Below the pieces are notes generated by a model that was not told the origin of the DNA, did no database searches, and saw only the letters and a list, made by a program, of their open reading frames with translations. This document shows positions 57,400-64,000 of a DNA stretch of 64,000 nt, piece after piece. The first letter of the stretch is position 1. The number at the start of each line of letters is the position of its first letter. The DNA lies in NCBI GenBank assembly GCA_035236585.1, contig CP141130.1, positions 77,385,944-77,449,943 on the forward strand. Reading direction: 5' to 3'. Source of the stretch: Warburgia ugandensis (lineage: Eukaryota > Streptophyta > Magnoliopsida > Canellales > Canellaceae). Position numbers and translations under genes: made by a program.

Positions 57400-60300
57400 T
57401 GTAATATCCTTAATTTTTAAGATAAAAATAGGAAATTATTAAATAAATTAAAATAAAAATTTATGGATGAAATTATTTCCTGAAAACATAATAATTAGAA
57501 AGTGCTCGTCGATACGAATCCAACGCCACCAAGAACGCGAGAAACGGAGCTCAAACGAGGGAGTTATGAGCCGTCAAAGTTGTAAGGGCAAAATGGTCTT
57601 TTGACGTAAAACGTGTTACACATGTGGGTCCAAATTGATAACGGCATCTCTGCCTACACACGTTCCTACCGGCGAAATCGCCGGAGAGACGTGGAAGAGA
57701 CGGTGGGGAAGAGTTTCTCTTCCCAAGACTCTAAAACCCTATATCTATGCTCCTCAGAGCCAAAACGCCCACTTGAAGGCTTCCATGAATGATACGCAAA
57801 ACCCTAGATCTGTAAAAAACTTGAATTTTCCGGCGAGTGGAGCCCCGGCAACACGAGCAACTCCGGCCAGGTGCAAGGTAAGCCTCAAAATCCATGTTTT
57901 TCTGTATTTATTAATTAGAAAATTAATTAGAAAACTATTTAAAAATTAGGAAAAAAATCGGATTTGTGGGGGCGTTGTGCACGCACGTTGGAGCGTGATT
58001 TCATAGACCAAACGTTGTCCGTTTGGAAATCGCACCGTCCAACTAGTGCAAAAGACACCCAAGAGCAAACCCTTTAAATTTGGGAGTGATCCAACTAGTG
58101 GAATTGCCAAAACTCAAAAACCAAGACTGGGAGGTTTTTAGGAACTTGGGAAAAATCGTTTAAAAACCATGGTTTTTGAGAAAATTAGTGAAAAAGGAGG
58201 GCATAAATGGATTCTAGAGAGAATTCTGAAGAAAATGGCGCAAAAATCACGCAAACGGAGCTTTCAGAGTTCGCCGAGGCGACCTAATGGCCGGCTGCCT
58301 TCTCCCGGCTGTTGCGACCCGGCTGCCAGCGCCCGCGCGCCGACGCCAAGACGCACACCCCGACGTGCCTCGAGGGACGACGTCACATGACGTCGCCGCC
58401 GCACGCGTGCTGGCGCCGCGCGCGTGCGGAACGTGCGTGGGTTGGCTGCCGCGGTGGGACCGGGCGCGGCGCGTCTCGGCGATCCGTGACGCACGCGCGC
58501 GTGCGTCACGGCCGAAGACGCGCGCGCGTCACAAGGCGGCGGCGGCTCGCGACGCCGTGCGTCTTCGTGCGCTCGTATACGCCGGTATAAACCGGCGGAA
58601 AGGGCGCCGCCGGTTTAAACCACCTTATGGTGGTTCTCACAGGCCCCATTTGAGGGTAGTTTTCTACTAAAACTTGATTTTTGGGAGCAGAGAGGTCCAA
58701 ATCACGATCCGGAAGAGGCGTTGTGACCGTATTGACGACGCGACCTAGTTTTAACTTAAAAACTTAGAAATGACCACTTTTTATTTAGAAAAATTTTTAA
58801 AATAGTGATGTGACATGTACAGTGCACTTGAATATACCAATTAAAGGGAGTTATTAAGCAAGCTTAGTGATCTCACACCGAGGTAGGTGACGACAACTAA
58901 TGTTTTGCCTTGATTTTTAAACCATGTTTAAACATAGCATCATGTGTGATTGTGTTTTAAAATGCGATTTTTATTTACCATGGATTTCATGCGACATTGC
59001 GCATGTGATGATTATTCCAAATTGAATTCTTTACCGAATAAACTTATTTAAAATGCTTTTACAAGCATGATGTTAATTAGTTATGCTTAATTAGAGATTT
59101 ATTTCTTATTATATATATAGAAAATGCATGGATTTACATGGAAATGAGTATAGAGAGGCTTAAGAAGCTGGTCCTTTTATAAAGCAACCCCAGTGATGAG
59201 GGGCATGTCTTGGGGATTTCAAGCTATAAGTGCTCTTGAGTTTTAGCATATACATATGATTTCCGTGTTTTATATTTGATGACGGGTGCTCTCGCCCGGT
59301 GGGCGTCATGCCAGAGGGATAGGGCTCGCCACCCACCTTCCGAGATTATGATGTGATGAGTTTGTGATATGATAGACACCGCCCATAGATGGCATTCGGT
59401 AGGGGTTTGGTAACATGGATAGTCCACACTACGGTCCGAGCCTTTCTATGGGGACAGACGTTAAGTCTCCCGTTACTTGTCGACGGGAGCGGCGGTTGAT
59501 ACCCATGGAGGGTTGCCACTGCACATGATGGCCCATATTCTTGTTATGTGTGCATGTATGATGAGCAGGGTTATAGATTGTATGCCCGGGTGTGACGACA
59601 CTCAGAGGTTGACTATGTGTACCCCGATCGTGATGTTAAGGCGATGTGGTGGGACCCATTACCTTAGGGGTGCCCTTATTCTTGTTGTATGCTCCATGTT
59701 ATTGATTCATGTCATGTTTTAACTCCGTGAATTTCATGTTTTAAAGATATGGAATAAATTGGCATTTATTGAACATGGCATTATGATATCACTATCTTCA
59801 TAAATGTTAGATTTTTCATCAAGCATTGTTCATTATTTCTCGCATTTATTACATTAATTGTCTATGTACTTCCACACAAGCGAGTACTGGCCGAGGTATC
59901 GCTTGTTTTGCAATGCCTTAGATCTCGAGCGCGACACCGTGAAAGGAAAAGCTGCTGATAAAACCTCGAGAGCCGCCGAAGACTAGTTTCCTATACGCTT
60001 TAGAAAGTAATGTGAGTCATTAGAGCGATTATCATTTGAATTTTATTATGGACTCATACTTTATATTTGGATGTGATTAGATCTTTGGATATATATCGAC
60101 ATTTATACGGGATGTTATGATGACAGAATTCTGGCCATATTATTACTCAAGGTTTTTTGATGTTTATTTGATTTAAAAATAAAGCGCTATTTATTTGACG
60201 TTGATTTATACGCGGATCATTTATTTATGTTTAAATTACGTATACGTCATTTTGAGAAAGGAAAAATTAACACCCGGAGTTTTAAGATAGGTTTAGTAAA

Positions 60301-60400
60301 ATGTTAAATAAATCTTTTCTCATGGGATCCCAAATGTTCTTATTTAAATTGCCATTATTATAAAAAAAAAAAAATTGTCTTAAATATCCGGGGTGTTACA
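57400..60400 (+). mobile_element. Solo LTR, 3,001 bp, nested in the outer LTR
   Basis: TGTAATATCC ... GGGTGTTACA with inverted tips, flanked by a CCCCC 5-bp target duplication (57395-57399 and 60401-60405). There is no internal region, so it arose by LTR-LTR recombination. It is related to the outer LTR: both carry cttgatttttRggag, agaggtccaaatc, aagaggcgttg, and near the 3' end ttttgcaatgcctYag in the same order. A possible splice donor (gtgcaaggtaagcc) lies near 57875-57890. A very GC-rich segment at 58260-58620 has no credible gene. Confidence 0.92.
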
Positions 60401-61494
60401 CCCCCCTACGGGTCCGTCCCTTCCCACGGGGGTGGAGAAAGTCTCTCGTTTGGTATCGACGATGAGCGAAAGTGGTTTAGATCCTGATGGGGTTGCCACT
60501 GCAGCATAGTAACCCATATAGTTTGTGCATGTTCATATGACTTTATATGTAGGGTGAACCGGGGCAAGTCGGGCCTAGGCTGTGAGAGACTCCGGAGGCT
60601 GATGCAGGCTGCACGGGAGGGACCAAAGTTAGTATGGGTACACATTACCGGTGATTGAGTATATTAGAGGATTTTGGTATAGTTTTGATACAGTGTTTTG
60701 TTATTTATGATTGCATGCATATTGTCCCATGGATATATACTAGTATGGTTTTGATGTACTTACCTTGTATTTTGATCATGCCTTGTATGCTATACTGATT
60801 TAACTCGACATCTGTTTTGTGAAAGTTGTAATTGCAAGCATTTAGTTATTTGACATGTCTTGATTATGCTTATGAAAATCCTATTGTAAATTTTTGTTAA
60901 ACTTTATTTGAGTATAATCACCTACACAAGCATAACTTGCTGAGGCATTGCCTTATTTTGCAATGCCTCAGATTTGGAACATGATAACAACAAGGGAAAG
61001 CAGGCGGAGTAGCGGGGATTTGGAAGAAGACTGGAAGACCGTCCATCTCATTTCCTTATTCGGACATAGCTTAGAGTATGTTACTTGGACTAGACTTTTG
61101 AGACTTTCTTAGATGTGGATACATTTTTATAAATTGGACTCATATTATGGTATGGAGGATTGTTAAATTTTAGATGGAAATATTGTGGTGATTATGGATG
61201 GAACCTGGTAACGTTTGAATTGATTTATTATCATCTTTAATTAGCCCGTGTATTTATTGTAATTTTAATCGAGCATGCTCAGAGTATCAAGGTTTTAATG
61301 TTATTTATTATCACAGTTTTGAATGAAGTTGACCCCCGAAGTTTACGATTTCAATAAGTTCATTTAAAGCTGTGCTAAAAGTTCTATAATATAAAATTTT
61401 AAATTTCAAGGATCCCGTCTATTTTCTTAAAATGTATTATTTTTATTTTTATTTATGAGGAAAAAGTTTTGGTAAAACTTGGGGTGTCACAGTT

Positions 61495-61507
61495 TGGTAT
61501 CAGAGCC
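61495..61507 (+). other. Primer-binding site of the outer LTR element
   Basis: tggtatcagagcc, complementary to the 3' end of initiator tRNA-Met, three bases after the LTR end. About 90 bp of leader follows. Confidence 0.85.
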
Positions 61508-61598
61508 AGACCCCGACCCGGTGTGGGTAGCTAGCTGCACGTAGGCACTCGCGTGTGGTAAGACACGCGAGAAAGCGTGTCCCCTAAGGGGGAGAGGT

Positions 61599-62066
61599 TG
61601 TGAAGCCTTGGCCGATGAGGGCGGGCCAAGAGAACTGGTAGGCTTCTAGGCAATGTGAGGGACTGAGAGTTAGTCCCACATCGCTAAGGAAAAAGTTACT
61701 GGGCTCTTGATAAGAGTGATGAGGACTTCCCTTGCAACGAGGCCTTTTCCCTGAGCAACTAGGGAAGAACAAAACCGTGCGAGGTGTATGGGCACTCCGA
61801 CACGGACAATATCGTTGCAAGGTGTGGGCCCTTGAGCTGTTACATAATAAGAGTGATGAGGACTTCCCTTGCAACGAGGCCTCTCGAGGGGTGAAGCCCT
61901 AAGTAGCGAGAGACCCAAAGAGGACAATATCGTATCCGCTGTGCATTCTGATACACAGAACGAGGCCTTTTCCCTGGGCAACTGAGGAAGAACAAAACCG
62001 TGCGGGGTGTATGGGCACTTCGGCACGGACAATATCGTTGCAGGGTGTGAGCCCTTGGGCTGTTAC
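61599..62066 (+). repeat. TRIM-like LTR sequence with internal tandem duplication
   Basis: Starts tgtgaagccttggccgatga and contains agttagtcccacatcgctaa, gacccaaagaggacaatatc and two terminal ctgttaca motifs (61845 and 62066), resembling LTRs of short non-autonomous plant elements. The segment gaggccttttccctg...ctgttaca occurs twice (about 61740-61845 and 61961-62066), as does ataagagtgatgaggacttc (61708 and 61847). No second LTR or PBS was found. Classification is tentative. Confidence 0.55.
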
Positions 62067-62069
62067 AAA

Positions 62070-62715
62070 CCAAGAGAAAGGGGATAAGTGAAATAAATAA
62101 ATAAATAAATAAAGAGGAAAGAGGGAAATCTTGGCCGCCAGGTGCTGGAGAGAGGTGAGGAGAAGGGGATGATGACTCCGAAGGGATCAAAGAAGACCGG
62201 TGAAGGCAGACGACGAGACTTCGTAGAATGGTTGCAAATGGCAGTGGAGAGGACTAAGGGAGACCGTGGTCTGGGCAGTGAAAAAGAAGCCGGTGCCGAT
62301 GAAGATGGGTTTGGATCGGGATGGGGTGCGGATCGGAGAGAGACGGTAATGGGTTGTCATGAGAGAGAAAGAGGAGGGGAAAACAGAGGAAACTAGTTTC
62401 AGGTGTACTCTAAGCCGTCTGGTGACAGGGAATCCGGCCGACAGGTCGAAGACAATGGCATGGAAGCAAAGAAGGACGCTGCAATGGTGAAGCAGAGAGG
62501 AACGGAGAAAGAACAAGATGGGAAGAGAGAGTGAGGGAGAAGGAGAAGAGAGGCGATGTGGACAGAGGGAACTTGGCCGGAGGAGAAAAGAGCAATTGGG
62601 AAGGAGGTAATGGTGCTGTGTGGTGTGGCCTGGGAAAGGGGGACAGTGTGGTGCGGTGAATGGAGATGACCGGTGCTAGGCTCTGCTGAGCAGAGGAGAC
62701 AAAGGAGGTGATGGC

Positions 62716-62777
<62 letters not shown>

Positions 62778-63260
62778 ATGTTAGGATTGGACAGGCGGTG
62801 AAGCAGTGAGCAGAGGTAGAGTTAAGATGGAAAAAATTGCTCGGAAAATAGAGTACGCCGACTGGAAAGAAAGGAGATGGGTATTGGCCAGATGGGAAAA
62901 GAGGAGTAGCAGAGTTGGGGTAGCTTTGCGTCAATCAGAACGAGAGATCGTAGGAGAGGAAAACACAGGATCTAAGAGTTCTAGAATGCGCCCAATTTGC
63001 TCAGGTGAGCTGGGGCGGTGAAGACTGGGCAGAGATGATTAGGAGAAACAAGAAGGAGAGGGGCTAGGTTTTGATCGGGCTGACCTGGCAGTGGAGGGTG
63101 GAGAGCAGGGAAGTCTGGGTGTCTCTGGACAGAGAAGAGGTAAGCTGGAAAGGCGAGTGAAGATGAAGGGCAGGGTTACTGTGAAAAGAGAGCGAAGAGA
63201 GAGAATAAGAGAAAAGATTAGGAGAGGTGGAGAGGAGCCGTCCTTCCACCTCTTTTGTAT
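62070..63260. repeat. Purine-rich tract, probable continuation of the dispersed element
   Basis: Strongly A/G-biased + strand with an (AAAT)n run at about 62092-62114. It ends in agccgtccttccacctcttttg, which recalls the end of copy 1 near 17.73 kb. The opposite-strand frames are low-complexity Ser/Leu/Pro and are not genes. Confidence 0.45.
62719..62775. repeat. (GA)n microsatellite, 57 bp
   Basis: Uninterrupted GA run within the purine-rich tract. Confidence 0.95.
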
Positions 63261-64000
63261 GTCCAAACCCCATAAAAAAAAAGAAAGAAAAACAAAACAA
63301 AACAAAAACTCCTCACCCATTCCTCTCTCATCTACATTTAACATCCAAACTTTGCAACTTGCATTTGTTTTCTTTAGGTTTCTTTGGGCATCATGTTTCC
63401 TTCTCCATTGTTTCTTCCTTGTTTCCCTCTTCCTTGTTTGCAGCCCACTTAAATACTTAGTTTAAGCAATAATCTCTTGTTATGTGGGTTTATCTAGTCA
63501 CTTCAATTATCTACACCAATTAACTCCATCTAAGCCGTCCAAATTATTTAGAATTATCTGAAAAATAAAATACAAAGTTAAGATTATCTAACTTATATAT
63601 GTAATTAGCTATAATGATTATCAGATCGTTAACTTTTTCAAATTAACGATCGAATAATCGATTAGAGCTAAAATTAACTTAAAATTATAATTAAAAAAAT
63701 TAATTAAATGATCTAATAAAATATTAATTTAAAGTTATTTTAGACAAAATTAAACACTCAACAACCTTATATTAAAATAAATTTTCAATGAATCATCTAG
63801 CTATATTATTCAACTCAAGAGCTAAAATAAAATAACTTTTGAGACTGGACAATATCAATATCTTATCCCATTCACCTCAAGCATCCACCCAAGTTCCTTA
63901 CTAGTACCTTTTTCAAATAGGAAGAGCAATGCTATAATACATCACACTAGTAGTAATACTCCTTCACTTCCATATAATTGGAATAGAATTTTCCCAATTA
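63261..64000. other. AT-rich sequence at the right edge
   Basis: No gene, RNA or repeat was recognised. Confidence 0.45.

Larger units (their letters stand above)
55629..61491 (+). mobile_element. 5' LTR of a long-LTR gypsy element, interrupted by a solo LTR
   Basis: Starts TGTAATAACCC at 55629 and ends GGGGTGTCACA at 61491, with complementary tips. The primer-binding site tggtatcagagcc at 61495-61507 follows directly, so this is a 5' LTR. Without the inner insertion it is about 2.86 kb. A TATA box (tataaaa, 55720-55726) lies only ~90 bp from the LTR start. GC-rich patches near 56.23-56.66 kb interrupt an AT-rich context. Almost all of the internal region and the 3' LTR are absent. The long LTR and iMet PBS suggest a Tekay/Del-like chromovirus (inference). 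Confidence 0.82.

Noticed and set aside
58264..58670. Arg/Ala-rich frames up to 127 codons on both strands
   Set aside because: Overlapping frames on both strands within the CpG-rich part of the solo LTR, with no family resemblance.
55629..61491. Complete LTR retrotransposon with coding region at 55.6-61.5 kb
   Set aside because: No gag or pol motif was found in any frame. The block is LTR sequence interrupted by another LTR.
62142..63465. Open frames in the purine-rich tract
   Set aside because: They result from A/G strand bias, which avoids stop codons on the other strand. No motif was found.
1..64000. CRISPR arrays, operons or bacterial defence systems
   Set aside because: No such structure was seen. 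All genes and repeats are of plant nuclear type.

Overview
The window is nuclear DNA of a flowering plant. Its genes have many spliced exons with GT-AG introns, and two families present are plant-specific (WRKY, PORR). The repeats are typical of angiosperms: tRNA-derived SINEs of Au type, chromovirus and copia LTR elements, RTE and L1 LINEs, and MITE-like hairpins. The high SINE load and long TE-filled introns would suit a woody or early-diverging angiosperm, but the species cannot be named from the sequence.

Four protein genes can be modelled end to end. (1) FAN1, a DNA-repair nuclease, + strand, 4649-24322, 15 coding exons and 959 aa; intron 4 holds a whole Ty3/gypsy chromovirus (6656-12066) and intron 12 (6.6 kb) holds L1 debris, three SINE copies and an old tandem duplication. 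(2) A plant MAT1-type CDK-activating-kinase assembly factor, - strand, 31283-26875, 5 exons, 197 aa, convergent with FAN1. (3) A single-exon PORR-domain organellar RNA-binding protein, + strand, 33644-35050, 468 aa. (4) A group I, WRKY2-like transcription factor, - strand, 44396-35878, 5 exons, 820 aa, convergent with the PORR gene; its 4.9-kb first intron holds an RTE LINE relic. A possible fragment of a fifth gene lies on the - strand at the left edge.

From about 45 kb to the right end no convincing host gene was found. This part holds more SINEs, hairpin elements, old tandem duplications, copia remnants, long purine-rich/GA tracts, and a nested LTR block at 55.6-61.5 kb. There a 3.0-kb solo LTR with a CCCCC target duplication sits inside a related ~2.9-kb 5' LTR that is still followed by a primer-binding site.

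The four genes do not form a pathway or cluster; they are independent housekeeping or regulatory genes. I found no previously undescribed multi-gene system. The points most worth checking are the in-frame 78-bp coding duplication and the short uORF in the WRKY gene, the chromovirus and SINE insertions in and before FAN1, the dense SINE family, an unclassified repeat family seen at 16.5 and 55.0 kb, and the odd direct repeats bordering the nested LTR block. Splice sites were placed by eye, from GT/AG, reading-frame continuity and family resemblance; no transcript evidence was available.
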